Part shown: in pieces, positions 53,102 through 63,461 of the stretch | How positions within the stretch are numbered: the stretch's first letter is position 1 | Layout: the number at the start of each line of letters is the position of its first letter | From: Nonomuraea basaltis | GTDB taxonomy: Bacteria; Actinomycetota; Actinomycetes; Streptosporangiales; Streptosporangiaceae | Assembly: GCF_005893125.1 (NCBI RefSeq) | Contig: NZ_VCJS01000007.1 | Location: 79,145 to 143,144, forward strand | DNA: 64,000 bases | Direction: 5' to 3' | The notes under the pieces: generated by a model | Seen by the model: only the letters and a program-made list of their open reading frames with translations | Told to the model about the DNA's origin: nothing | Databases searched by the model: none | Position numbers and translations under genes: made by a program

Positions 53102-55258
53102 ATGTCTGGACAATTCTGGCGGAATCGCACAATCAGGGCCTCGATGGTGCTGGGCGTTCTGCTCCTGGCCCTGGCCAGTGCCTTGCTGTTCTGGGCCAAG
53201 GGGTTGAAGACCGGCGAGCCCTTGGGAATGGCGGCCGGAACCGCCAATATCGTGGCGGCGGCAACGGCCGCGGTGGGGCTGGGAAACGCCCTGGTGCAGT
53301 TCCTGTCCTGGTGGCGCAAACGTGGCGCGCCCGCGCCCGCGCCGACATCCGCCGACATCGGCACCGCCAAGGACATCCTCGCCGGCCTGGTGGCCCAGCA
53401 ATGGCGCGACGAGACGGTCCTGCGCTCGCTGTGCGATCCCGAGCCCATGCCGCTGCCCTGGCGCTCGACCGAGCGTCGAGAGCTCGCCGACCACCCCGAG
53501 ATCATCGCCAAGGGCACCGTGGCCTTCCCGGGCCTGGACGTGCACATCGCCGACATGGCGCGCAACTTCCGCGCCCTGCGCTGTCGCCGGCTGGTCATCC
53601 TGGGCGGTCCGGGCACCGGGAAGACCACCCTGGCCGTGCAGCTCGTGCTCGAACTGCTGCGCACGCGGCAGCCGGAGGAGCCCGTACCGGTGCTGGTATC
53701 GGTCGCGCGCTGGGACGATCGCGCGCATCCGCGACTGCAGGATTGGCTGGCCGCGTGCCTGGCGATGGACTATCCCGCACTGCGCGCGGATGACCTGGGC
53801 CCCGGGCTCCCGGAGACGCTCGTGGCCCGCGGCGAGGTGCTGCCCGTCATCGACGGGCTGGACGAGCTGTCCGGCCGCGCCCGCGCGGACATGCTGGCCG
53901 CGCTGAACCGGTCGATGTGCGAGACCGACCAGCTCATCCTCACCTGCCGCACGGCGCAGTTCGCCGAGTCCGTCCAGGAGATCGGCGACGTGCTGACGGC
54001 GGCGGCGGTCATCGAGCCGCAGCCCATGTCCCCCGCCGCGGCGGCCGGCTACCTGGGGGCGTGCCTCCCACCCGTGCCGCATACCACCTGGCCCCAGGTC
54101 CTGGAGGCGCTGCGCACGGGTGCCGTCCCCGCACTGGCCGAGGTCGCCTCGGCGTCTCTGGGGTTGTGGCTGATCCGCGCCACCTACATCGCGCCGCGGG
54201 TGGATCCGGCGCCGCTGCTGGGGCTCGGGCGCGGCAGCGCGGCCGAGCTGCACGACCATCTGTGCGACCGGCTCATCCCCGCCCTGGTCAGCGCGCGTCC
54301 ACCCGCCGGCGGTCCGGTCCAGCCCTTCCGGCCGCAGCACGCGTGGACGCCGGAGCAGGTCGGCCGGTGGCTCACGTACCTGTCCCGCGAGCTCACACGT
54401 GATACGGCGGACCCGCGTGACGTGGGCTGGTGGCATCTGGCCCGCTACACGCCCAGCCTTCCGGTCCGGGTGTGGGCCGCCCTCGTGATCGGGGTCGTGG
54501 TCGGGCTGGCCTTCACGCTGCTGACAGCGTCGCTCCAAGCCGGCGCGTTGATCGGCCTGCTGTCCGCGCTCTTGGTCATGGTCCTGATCGGGTCCTGGTT
54601 CACCGAGTCGCCAGGCCATGCCGACTTCCACCTGCGTGGCAGGCGATCCGAGCTCCTCGGCATCCTCAGGGACGGGTTGATCGTCGGGGCTTTGGGGGCT
54701 CTCGTCGGCTGGCTCATGGCCACCTCGATCCGAGCGCCCATGAAGGCTGCCTGGGCGGGCGCGATGGACATCGGCCTGCTGGCCGGCATCGGGTTCGTCG
54801 TCGTGCTCAGCCTGATCCGCTGGGTCGAGCACCCCACCACCACCGCGACCGCGAGATCCCCGCGCTCGACCTGGCGGGCCGACAGGAACTTGACCGTCAT
54901 CCGGATCATCAGCGGGCTGGTGGTCGGGGTCATGGGCGGGGCCATCGTGCTGCACGCGCCGCTGCCCAACGGGACCGTGGCGGTCGTGGGCGGGCTGCTG
55001 CTGGGACTGCTGTTCGGGCTCATGCTGGGCAGCCACCACGCCTGGCTGGCCTACAAGCTGACGGTCCCCCGCCTGGCCACCAAGGGGAGGCTGCCCCTGC
55101 GGGCCATGGCCTTCCTGGACGACGCCCACCGCCTGGGCCTGTTGCGCACCGAGGGGCCGTACTACCAGTTCCGGCACATCGAGTTGCAGCAGCATCTCGC
55201 GCGCAGGCGGCAGATGCCGCCCGAGGAGGAAGCTCGGCAGCCGTCAGGGCTTCGGTGA
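53102..55258 (+). CDS. NACHT-type NTPase with membrane-spanning C-terminus
   Basis: About 718 residues from ATG 53102 (ATG 53078 also possible). Two N-terminal helices (MVLGVLLLALASALLFWAKG and a second near VAAATAAVGLGNALVQF) precede the NTPase: Walker A VILGGPGTGKTTLAVQL, Walker B GEVLPVIDGLDELSG and sensor LILTCRTAQFAES. After a helical region, six or so hydrophobic segments follow (VWAALVIGVVVGLAFTLL to GLLLGLLFGLMLGS). It ends in a winged-helix-like FRHIELQQHLARR, typical of actinobacterial NACHT proteins. Some NACHT proteins act in antiphage defence; the sensor and effector here are unclear. Confidence 0.88.
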   Translation: MSGQFWRNRTIRASMVLGVLLLALASALLFWAKGLKTGEPLGMAAGTANIVAAATAAVGLGNALVQFLSWWRKRGAPAPAPTSADIGTAKDILAGLVAQQWRDETVLRSLCDPEPMPLPWRSTERRELADHPEIIAKGTVAFPGLDVHIADMARNFRALRCRRLVILGGPGTGKTTLAVQLVLELLRTRQPEEPVPVLVSVARWDDRAHPRLQDWLAACLAMDYPALRADDLGPGLPETLVARGEVLPVIDGLDELSGRARADMLAALNRSMCETDQLILTCRTAQFAESVQEIGDVLTAAAVIEPQPMSPAAAAGYLGACLPPVPHTTWPQVLEALRTGAVPALAEVASASLGLWLIRATYIAPRVDPAPLLGLGRGSAAELHDHLCDRLIPALVSARPPAGGPVQPFRPQHAWTPEQVGRWLTYLSRELTRDTADPRDVGWWHLARYTPSLPVRVWAALVIGVVVGLAFTLLTASLQAGALIGLLSALLVMVLIGSWFTESPGHADFHLRGRRSELLGILRDGLIVGALGALVGWLMATSIRAPMKAAWAGAMDIGLLAGIGFVVVLSLIRWVEHPTTTATARSPRSTWRADRNLTVIRIISGLVVGVMGGAIVLHAPLPNGTVAVVGGLLLGLLFGLMLGSHHAWLAYKLTVPRLATKGRLPLRAMAFLDDAHRLGLLRTEGPYYQFRHIELQQHLARRRQMPPEEEARQPSGLR

Positions 55259-55266
55259 CCCGCCGG

Positions 55267-55545
55267 TCACACGAGCCGCTCGTCGTCCGGCGACGGGTCC
55301 GGCACGGCCGCCCTGTCGTCGATGAGCATGCCGGACTCCACCCATGCCAGCAGCGTGGTGCCGGGACAGTCGGTGTCGCCGATGTGGCTGTGGCCGCGCT
55401 TGGCGAGGATGCGGTCGGCCTGGGCGCACGCCTCGTCGTACAGGGCGCGGATCGACCGCTTCGCCGCCTCGGTCGGGCTGTTCATGCCGATGTAGGCGCA
55501 TCCGATGCCGGTGATGTTGTGATCGGGGGCGTGGGTGGTCTCCGC
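55267..55545 (-). pseudogene. Fragment of a peptidoglycan recognition protein/amidase
   Basis: The minus frame reads TTHAPDHNITGIGCAYIG at its upstream end and GHSHIGDTDCPGTTLLAWVE, then DDERLV, at its stop. This is the second half of an N-acetylmuramoyl-L-alanine amidase/PGRP domain, with the late zinc-site region HxxxxxTDCPG. The first half, including the initial zinc histidine, is missing: the frame runs into an opposite-strand subtilase fragment. Confidence 0.6.
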
Positions 55546-55552
55546 GCGGGCC

Positions 55553-55765
55553 GGGGGCGGCCTGCGCGCTCTGAGCGGCACGAGCATGGCGACGCCGCAC
55601 GTCGCCGGTGTGGCGGCGCTGTGGTGGGAGGACGTGATGAAGTCGCCGCTGCCGGTGACGGCCTCCACCGTCACCGCTCGCCTGATCGCGGACGCTGTAG
55701 TCAGCCCGCTGGCCTCAGGGGTGGACCTCGCCGACCGCGGAGTGGGTCTGGTGCGTGCCCCGTAG
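55553..55765 (+). pseudogene. C-terminal fragment of a subtilisin-family protease
   Basis: The plus frame contains LSGTSMATPHVAGVAALWWE, the active-site serine motif of peptidase S8, and continues about 50 residues to a normal stop. The catalytic aspartate and histidine domains are absent. It abuts the amidase fragment on the other strand, so two secreted-enzyme genes were cut and joined here. Confidence 0.65.
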
Positions 55766-55844
55766 CCCGGTGGGCGTCCGTTGGCCGCGGTCTGGACGGG
55801 ATGGTGGCTCGCCGCCCTCATCGCCCACATACGTGGACCCAGGC

Positions 55845-56150
55845 TCAGGTGCGCAGGGTGGTGGCATCCTCGCAGGCCTCGTATGTCTGCGACGCCCTGT
55901 GAATCCGGGTTTCCTGCTCCCGGAGCGCGGTCGCCAGCAGTTCGAGCCCGGTGCCGATGCTCTCCATCCGTTGGCCGCGTGCCTGCCAGTACATGCGGCC
56001 ATAGTCGTCGTCGCCGAGGGCGGCGCGTGCCGCGCCCGACGACGCCTCGAACCGGGCGTGTGCGTCGGACGTGTCACCGGCCATGCCGTCCGCTGCGCAC
56101 GCCAACCGGTGAAGGCGGCTCCGGCTGTAGGCGACACCGTTGAACTCCAC
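55845..56150 (-). CDS. WXG100/ESX-like small helical protein
   Basis: 101 residues, almost entirely helical, with the size and pattern of type VII secreted ESX-like proteins: MEFNGVAYSRSRLHRLACA, then ARGQRMESIGTGLELLATAL and REQETRIHRASQTYEACEDA. The tight Trp-x-Gly turn is replaced by MYWQARG near the middle. The C-terminal HRASQTYE resembles the YxxxD/E secretion signal. It diverges from the YbaB-type gene and belongs with the WXG-containing large protein. Confidence 0.65.
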   Translation of the reverse strand: MEFNGVAYSRSRLHRLACAADGMAGDTSDAHARFEASSGAARAALGDDDYGRMYWQARGQRMESIGTGLELLATALREQETRIHRASQTYEACEDATTLRT

Positions 56151-56251
56151 GGGTGGGCAGCCTAGCGGGCGCGCGCCGCCGTCCGTGCGCTTGATTGTCG
56201 ATATTCACCACAAAATCGGGAAAGAATGGTACTTCTGGGATCTTTGATGCT

Positions 56252-56265
56252 CGTGTGGTCACACG
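56252..56265. promoter_or_regulatory. Inverted repeat at the YbaB gene leader
   Basis: Perfect arms CGTGTG and CACACG around GT lie just upstream of the GTGGGGGAC ribosome site. They could bind a dimeric regulator or form a small hairpin. Confidence 0.35.
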
Positions 56266-56277
56266 TGGGGGACATAG

Positions 56278-56682
56278 ATGACGACGGACCAGCCGTGGCA
56301 GCTGCTGGAGCAACTCGTCCAGGAGGTCAACCAGCAAACCGAGCAGCTCAGGAAGATGCACGAGAAGGTACGGGAGCTGTCGGCGACGGCCAGGTCGAAG
56401 GACGGCATGGTGACCGTGACCGTCGGTCCCCGCGGTGAAGTGCGGACGATCGAGTTCGACCCCCGGGTCTACCGCAAGATGTCGCCGTCAGAGCTGTCCG
56501 CCTTGATCGTTGAGCAGATCGGGCGGGCGACCAGGCAGGTCTCCGATGAGATGAAGGAGCTGATGGAGCCCTTCGGACCGGATCTCCCATTCGAGGACCT
56601 GTTCGGCGAAGGAACGAGCTTCGAGTCATTTCTGCCGCAACCCAGCACACCAGAGCCGCAGGATCCACGGCCGCGATCATGA
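56278..56682 (+). CDS. YbaB/EbfC-family protein, type VII-associated
   Basis: 134 residues. The central VRELSATARSKDGMVTVTV, then GPRGEVRTIEFDP, and the helix ALIVEQIGRATRQVSDEMKE match the YbaB/EbfC nucleoid-associated fold. Actinobacterial versions like this one, with a helical N-terminus and an acidic Pro-rich tail, usually sit beside WXG100 genes and large secreted toxins. It is the first gene of the plus-strand set and lies 49 bases before the 1578-residue gene. Confidence 0.85.
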   Translation: MTTDQPWQLLEQLVQEVNQQTEQLRKMHEKVRELSATARSKDGMVTVTVGPRGEVRTIEFDPRVYRKMSPSELSALIVEQIGRATRQVSDEMKELMEPFGPDLPFEDLFGEGTSFESFLPQPSTPEPQDPRPRS

Positions 56683-56731
56683 TCAGCCCCGGCCGATCAT
56701 GACAGTCGATCGAGAAGGATGACACCGTCTG

Positions 56732-59700
56732 ATGGGGCTCGATCTCAGCCTGGTGCCCGACGTGGTGAAGCCGCTGGCGCAGCCGTTGACGGGCGGGGCG
56801 TTCCCGGACGCCGACGTCGACGGGATCCTCGCCGAGGCGCGGACACTGGAGAACCTGGCGGATTTCCTGGCCGAGATCAAGACGGAGGACGCCGGCGCAG
56901 TCGTACGGATGCTGCGCGGCTGGGAATGGCAGGGCGCTGCGAAGGAGGCGTTCGAGCAGACGTTCGCCGCGCTCGGCGGGCAGACGGGCACCGCCGGCCC
57001 CGGTTCCGAGGAGACGCTGCTCGACCTGCTGGAGCAGGTGCTCCGGGACGAGGCGGCGTCCCTGCGCGAGCACGGCGTGCGGATGCAGCACACCGAGTGG
57101 ATGATCTACGCCTCGCTGGCGCTGCTCGGCGCGATGATCGTCAGGCTGCTGGTGTGGATCTACGTCAACGGCCCGGCCGTTCTCAAGCTGATCCAGCACA
57201 ACACGCTGCTGACCCAGATGAACATCCAGACGATGAAGCGGCTGATCCTCATCAGCATGCTCAAATTCGCCGGGATCATGGGCGGCCTGGACTTCGGCGT
57301 GCAGGTGGCGCAGCAGATCTGGGGGGATCGTGAAGCGGGGGACTTCGACGTCGCATCGCTGGCGATGTCGGTCGGCAGCGGCGCTCTGACCGGTGCCCTG
57401 TTCGCCGGTGCGAACGTGGGTCTTTCACGCCTGCTGAGCCGGGAGATGGTGTACGTCGCCTCCGAGGTCGAGCTGGCCGTGCGTGACAAAATCGTGGCGA
57501 TCGGGCAGAGCATGTACGGCCAGGCGCTGCTGGGTGGGGTGGCGGGTACCGCCGGCGCCGTCCCCGGGCTGGCACTCAGCGGGCAACTCGACGCCTCACA
57601 CCTGGCCTACACCTTCATCTCCGGCGTCGCCGGCGGCCTCGACATCCCAGCCTCGGCACGGGTGAGCCACATCCCGATGCAGGCAGTCGCCCAAATCGGC
57701 GACACAACGCTCACCAACGCTCCACACGTCGACACTGATCCACCGCGCGCACCCGGCGGGCAATCCCCGCCCGCTCCCAGAGTCGTCGAGTACCCTCCGC
57801 ACACGAGCCCGGGCGGCAACACCCCGCCGGCCACAGGCCGCGACACGACTACCCTGGTGCACCACCCTCGGCCCGAACACCACGCCGACGTCGACACCCT
57901 GATCAACCGGCAGCCGTCCGAACCGGGCGCCAACCTACCCCAGCCGCACTCCAGCGGGGTGATCGTGGGTGAGGTCACCCGGCGCCATGACATGCCGCTG
58001 TACAGCGCGGCCGGGGACAGAGCCGAACAAGGCGGAACCCTCACACGACCCCCGCAGAGCCTCCCAGCCGAGCGAACCCCGATCGGCGAAACCACCCACG
58101 CCACTCCGCGAGCCGAGGCCGCGATTCCGGGTAGCCTCCCCCGCAGTTCACTGCTCCCAGCCACCGTCCCAGCGATCATCAGCGCGGCCCCCGATGACGC
58201 AGGCAGCGCCGAACCGGACGCGGCACAGGGAAGCCATCATGGTCAGGGGAGCGCAGCTCCCAAGACCGCCGAAACGGCCGCACCGGCATCAACCGGCCAG
58301 GGCAGGCCGGAACGACCACAGCAGTCCCTCACGGTCGACTCCGCTCTCCCCGCGTCTCACCCGCTACGCGAGCACAGCGCACCGCCGGTGACCGATCCGC
58401 AGATATCGACGCTCTCGACGATGCCCCAGGACCGGACGGGACCGGCCCTGGAGTCCGCGGCGGGCCCGGCCGCAGCTCGCCTTGTGACGAGTCACGGGGA
58501 CCGACCTGGCGACCCCGACCGGGCACGGTCAGGCGAACGCGGGGAACTCGAACCCATCCTGGCGAACCCCAACGCCGGTTCCCGCCAACCGCGAGCCCTT
58601 GGCCCCACACCCCCGCCAGCTGGCCAGATAGAACAACTCCCCGGACACGCACCACCACAGGCAAACGGCATGGCCCGGGAAACCGCACTCCCCGCGTCAC
58701 GTGTCCCACAAGAGTCGATCGGAACTGCCGTCCCAGAAACGGCGAGGGACCGAACACGCCCAGCAGGAACGCCAGCCGGACCGCACCAGATGCCCCCGAA
58801 CACCACAATTCCCGATGAATTCTCTCCGATAGCGGATCCGCGGCCACGGAACTTCGCCGAAGCCGAGGCGATCGTCCACCGCTGGACGCCTGACAACGGG
58901 AACACCGCGGACACCAACCGCCGGCAGCACAGCCGTCCTCACCAGGACAGCACGGCGAACCGGATCGAACGGCTGCTCAGCGGCCCCCCGGAGGGACGGA
59001 GTCCGGACAGCACCGACTCGTCGCCGCCGGCCGTGCCGGATGAGGAACTGCTGGCAGAAGGCCGGCGCCTGACAGAACAGCTGCCCGTCATCGACCAGAG
59101 CGAGACGACAGCAAGAGCTCTGGCATCGATGAGCCGGACCATCGGCGGGCCGAACCCGCGAAGGGCCATCCATGAGCTGGCGGCCGAACTCGGCTTGAGC
59201 CTCGAAATCGACGCCCTGATCGAAGTCTTCAACGACGCCCGGCGGTATGGCATGTCCCCGGACAGCGCGACCGACCGTGCAGCCCTGACCGACATTCTCA
59301 GGAGGTGCATGGCAGCAGACTCTTATCGCTGGACGGGGTACCGGCACCAAACCGTGTTCTCTCTCCTTGACACAACCGCCACGCAAGCACGCACGGTCGG
59401 GCTCATGATCGGAATGATGGGGGACCCTGTCACCCAAAGCAGGGCCCGTAACTTCATCGGACCCGTGCTCGAGCGGTACGGCATTCGCGACGTCACGCAA
59501 TTACTCCCGGTCGTCCAGGCGGCCCACCAGAACGGCTACTTCCCCCGCGGAACGACCGGGGACACGGCATTCCGTGCGGCCATGGACCGGTTCTGGCAGG
59601 AAGACCCGTACCTGTGGAACGGCGTGCTGCTCGCCGAAAGGTATTCCCTGACCGATCCCGGCGACGCGACGGTACGTTTGGTCGCGCTCCTGGACGAGAT

Positions 59701-61468
59701 CGTCACGCGCTCGGGCGTTGATACGGAGCGCACCGTCCTCCCGCTGGAGCGCCTGGCCGACGATGCCGGGCAAGGACGCTCGATCGAGCACCTCATACGC
59801 CTGGCCGAGGATGCGCAGGCGCACGGCGCCGACCTCGCGCGGCCGGCCGGCCCCCAGGAGCTCACCGGCATCCTCGCCGCCCACCGGGCGCGAGACCCGC
59901 ATCTTTGGGATGGACTGCGGATCGCGGCCGAGAACGATGTCACGCATCCAAGCGACGACGAAGCGCGAGCCCTTTCTCGTCTCGCTGAGATCACCAGCTC
60001 CGAGCGGTCATCCCGGTTGTGGGTATTCGATCCGTTGCGCCGGCTGGCAGGAGACGCGGGTCTTGACCATTCCGTCGAACGGCTGGCGCAGAGGACGGCC
60101 GAGGCCCAGCAGAACGGCTTCGACCTCTTCGGGCCGGTCGATCGGCGGCAGGTGCTCGACGTCCTGACTCAGCACGTCGGTCGTTCCGCGAACGGCCGGC
60201 TGCCGGACACGCGGAACATCCCGTCGGGGTTGCACGATCTCTCCCCCTCGATCGTCCGGGATGCCCGGCAGGTCGCGATCCACGAACACGCGAAGGCGCA
60301 GGAGGCGTATCGTCAGGCCCGTCCTACCCTGCGCCGCGCCCTATCACTGTTCGCCGGCCCCGACCCGCTGGCCGTGGCGAAGCAGGAACGAGTCGCCTCG
60401 CTGGAGGCCCGGGTCCAGGCGTGGCGGCGCTGGCCGGATCTCCCCGAGGCGTCTTTTACGAGGGATTTCGCGGCGTTCCGGAGCGCTTACGATCAGGCGG
60501 TGGAACGCGCTGCAAGGGGAGAGGCGGTGCTTCCCTACATGCTCGACAACGCCACCGCATCCCTGGCGGCGCGTGACGGCGGGCGCGGGTTCGGGCTGGA
60601 GCTCGAGTTCGACCTGCCGGATCACACCGCCCGCCAAGGCCGAGAGGCCATCGCCCGTGCCCTGTACGAGGCCGGCCTGACCAGCGATGCTCAGGTGCAC
60701 GGCTACCACACCATGCAGGGTCAGGGCTACCGTTCGGGAACGAACGGCGGGCGCGGCCTATGGAAGCTGGAACAGGACGGCACGGTCGCGGGCGAACTGG
60801 TCTCGCCCATCCTGTACGACGAGCCGGCGACGTGGGAGAACCTCCGCATCGCCTGCGAGATCATCCGATCGCATGGCGGCACGGCCAGCCCCTCGACCGG
60901 TGGGCACGTCCACGTGAGCACCCACGACTACGACCACATTGTGGAGAACTACACCAGTGTGCTGAATTACATGGGCCATCACACCGATACGTTGTTCCGA
61001 CTTGGGCACAACCCAGAGCGGGAGAGTCACCGGGGCCTCAAACACTGCCACCCCAACCAACTGCCCGCCGCTGGCTACGAGTCGGTGGCTCCGGTACGGA
61101 GTTTCAACAGCAGCCACGACTTCGCGATGAACATGCAGGGCATGAAAGGCTCCTCGAAGGACCACATCGAGTTTCGGCTGTGGGACGGTTCGCTCCACCC
61201 CGCCGTGATCCAATCCCAGGTGAAGGTGTCGCTCGCGCTGATCGAGGCGGCGTTCCGCAACGCGACGCTGGGCGATCTTCCCAACGGGGGCCGGCGTGAC
61301 CCGCTGGGCGCCCACGCCGAACTCCTCAAGCTACATCCCGCGCCGGACCTCACCGAGCGGGGAAGCCTTTCGTTCCGACGTCTGATGGACGAGATATTCT
61401 GGCGGGCCGCCGACAAGGAGCAGCTCACCGCCTTGTACGCCGCCACTCGCTGGGTGCGCCCGGCATGA
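56732..61468 (+). CDS. Large WXG-containing secreted protein with C-terminal amidoligase-like domain
   Basis: 1578 residues. Residues 1-310 form a WXG100-like helical domain (GWEWQGAAKEAFEQTF, WQG at 66-68) followed by hydrophobic helices (about 123-150, 170-190), as in CpnT-type N-termini. Residues 310-780 are a Pro/Thr/Ser linker without cysteines. Residues 820-1210 hold four diverged repeats of about 97 residues. The C-terminal ~295 residues match an amidoligase (PF12224-like): FGLELEFDLPDH (~1284), LWKLEQDGTVAGELVSPIL, STGGHVHVSTHDY (~1390) and HIEFRLWDGSLHP (~1479). Amidoligases join amines to carboxylates with ATP. As a tip domain this would be a type VII toxin or cell-surface modifier. 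Confidence 0.85.
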   Translation: MGLDLSLVPDVVKPLAQPLTGGAFPDADVDGILAEARTLENLADFLAEIKTEDAGAVVRMLRGWEWQGAAKEAFEQTFAALGGQTGTAGPGSEETLLDLLEQVLRDEAASLREHGVRMQHTEWMIYASLALLGAMIVRLLVWIYVNGPAVLKLIQHNTLLTQMNIQTMKRLILISMLKFAGIMGGLDFGVQVAQQIWGDREAGDFDVASLAMSVGSGALTGALFAGANVGLSRLLSREMVYVASEVELAVRDKIVAIGQSMYGQALLGGVAGTAGAVPGLALSGQLDASHLAYTFISGVAGGLDIPASARVSHIPMQAVAQIGDTTLTNAPHVDTDPPRAPGGQSPPAPRVVEYPPHTSPGGNTPPATGRDTTTLVHHPRPEHHADVDTLINRQPSEPGANLPQPHSSGVIVGEVTRRHDMPLYSAAGDRAEQGGTLTRPPQSLPAERTPIGETTHATPRAEAAIPGSLPRSSLLPATVPAIISAAPDDAGSAEPDAAQGSHHGQGSAAPKTAETAAPASTGQGRPERPQQSLTVDSALPASHPLREHSAPPVTDPQISTLSTMPQDRTGPALESAAGPAAARLVTSHGDRPGDPDRARSGERGELEPILANPNAGSRQPRALGPTPPPAGQIEQLPGHAPPQANGMARETALPASRVPQESIGTAVPETARDRTRPAGTPAGPHQMPPNTTIPDEFSPIADPRPRNFAEAEAIVHRWTPDNGNTADTNRRQHSRPHQDSTANRIERLLSGPPEGRSPDSTDSSPPAVPDEELLAEGRRLTEQLPVIDQSETTARALASMSRTIGGPNPRRAIHELAAELGLSLEIDALIEVFNDARRYGMSPDSATDRAALTDILRRCMAADSYRWTGYRHQTVFSLLDTTATQARTVGLMIGMMGDPVTQSRARNFIGPVLERYGIRDVTQLLPVVQAAHQNGYFPRGTTGDTAFRAAMDRFWQEDPYLWNGVLLAERYSLTDPGDATVRLVALLDEIVTRSGVDTERTVLPLERLADDAGQGRSIEHLIRLAEDAQAHGADLARPAGPQELTGILAAHRARDPHLWDGLRIAAENDVTHPSDDEARALSRLAEITSSERSSRLWVFDPLRRLAGDAGLDHSVERLAQRTAEAQQNGFDLFGPVDRRQVLDVLTQHVGRSANGRLPDTRNIPSGLHDLSPSIVRDARQVAIHEHAKAQEAYRQARPTLRRALSLFAGPDPLAVAKQERVASLEARVQAWRRWPDLPEASFTRDFAAFRSAYDQAVERAARGEAVLPYMLDNATASLAARDGGRGFGLELEFDLPDHTARQGREAIARALYEAGLTSDAQVHGYHTMQGQGYRSGTNGGRGLWKLEQDGTVAGELVSPILYDEPATWENLRIACEIIRSHGGTASPSTGGHVHVSTHDYDHIVENYTSVLNYMGHHTDTLFRLGHNPERESHRGLKHCHPNQLPAAGYESVAPVRSFNSSHDFAMNMQGMKGSSKDHIEFRLWDGSLHPAVIQSQVKVSLALIEAAFRNATLGDLPNGGRRDPLGAHAELLKLHPAPDLTERGSLSFRRLMDEIFWRAADKEQLTALYAATRWVRPA

Positions 61469-61493
61469 CGGTGCAGAACGACCTCACCGCGAA

Positions 61494-62024
61494 ATGGGAT
61501 GCCATCCAGTGCCCGTGATCATCCGTAACACCTCAGCGATGGAGCCACCTCCGGCCGCACCGATCAAAGGCGACGGCCGGCCGTACCGCTATGAGATGAT
61601 CTATGCGGGCGGGACCTACCGTGGCTACGCCGACGATTCCGCAGAGCTGGTCGGGATGCTCGTCCCCGGCTACGCCCGGCTCGCCACCGACGACGAGCGC
61701 GCGACGGCGCGTGTCCGCCTCGCCATGGATATGCAGGTAAGGATGCAAGCTCAGCTCGCGGCCGGACGGCACCTCGACGCATGCAGCGAGGCGGAGCGCG
61801 CGGTGATCCTCGGCGGACGAGACGAACCACCAGCGCCCTCTCGCTGGGAGGCGCCGGTTCCCCTGGTCCTGGTCTCGACCTTCTATGAGCCCGTCGGGGT
61901 GCTGCCCAGGCCGTCGGGGCCTGCGCAACTACAGGTCTGGCTCGACCCGGCCGACGACTGGACATTGCTGGTCAGCCTGCACGCGGCCGGCGTGATCGCT
62001 GTGAGAACGCGGGGCGAAGCCTGA
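61494..62024 (+). CDS. Unknown protein downstream of the large protein; candidate immunity/accessory factor
   Basis: About 171-176 residues; starts at ATG 61494, GTG 61509 or GTG 61515 are possible, with only weak ribosome sites (GGGAT before 61509). The product contains YRYEMIYAGGTYRGYADDS and AELVGMLVPGYARLATDDER, then a helical middle (MDMQVRMQAQLAAGRHLDA) and a beta-rich end, LVLVSTFYEPVGVLP. No signal peptide or membrane helix is seen. It begins 25 bases after the large gene, the position of an immunity gene. I recognise no family. Confidence 0.7.
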   Translation: MGCHPVPVIIRNTSAMEPPPAAPIKGDGRPYRYEMIYAGGTYRGYADDSAELVGMLVPGYARLATDDERATARVRLAMDMQVRMQAQLAAGRHLDACSEAERAVILGGRDEPPAPSRWEAPVPLVLVSTFYEPVGVLPRPSGPAQLQVWLDPADDWTLLVSLHAAGVIAVRTRGEA

Positions 62025-62126
62025 TCTTCCCTCACTGTCGGGGTGTGCCGGCTTCTATCGCTCTGTCCGCGATAATCCGTGCGGGTACCGCCGCGCCACA
62101 GGTGCGGTGTTTCGGGTGTTCGGAGG

Positions 62127-63357
<1,231 letters not shown>

Positions 63358-63461
63358 TGATTCGCGTCAAGACTTCGGACATCTTTTTGGTCAAGATTGA
63401 TTGAGGCAGCATCGAGCCGGGCCAGAGGTGCTGTCCGCCCGGTCGGGTTCAGGAGTGATCA

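Noticed and set aside
53012..55195. A 727-codon minus-strand frame opposite the NACHT gene
   Set aside because: It is antisense composition only; the plus strand carries intact Walker motifs and membrane helices.
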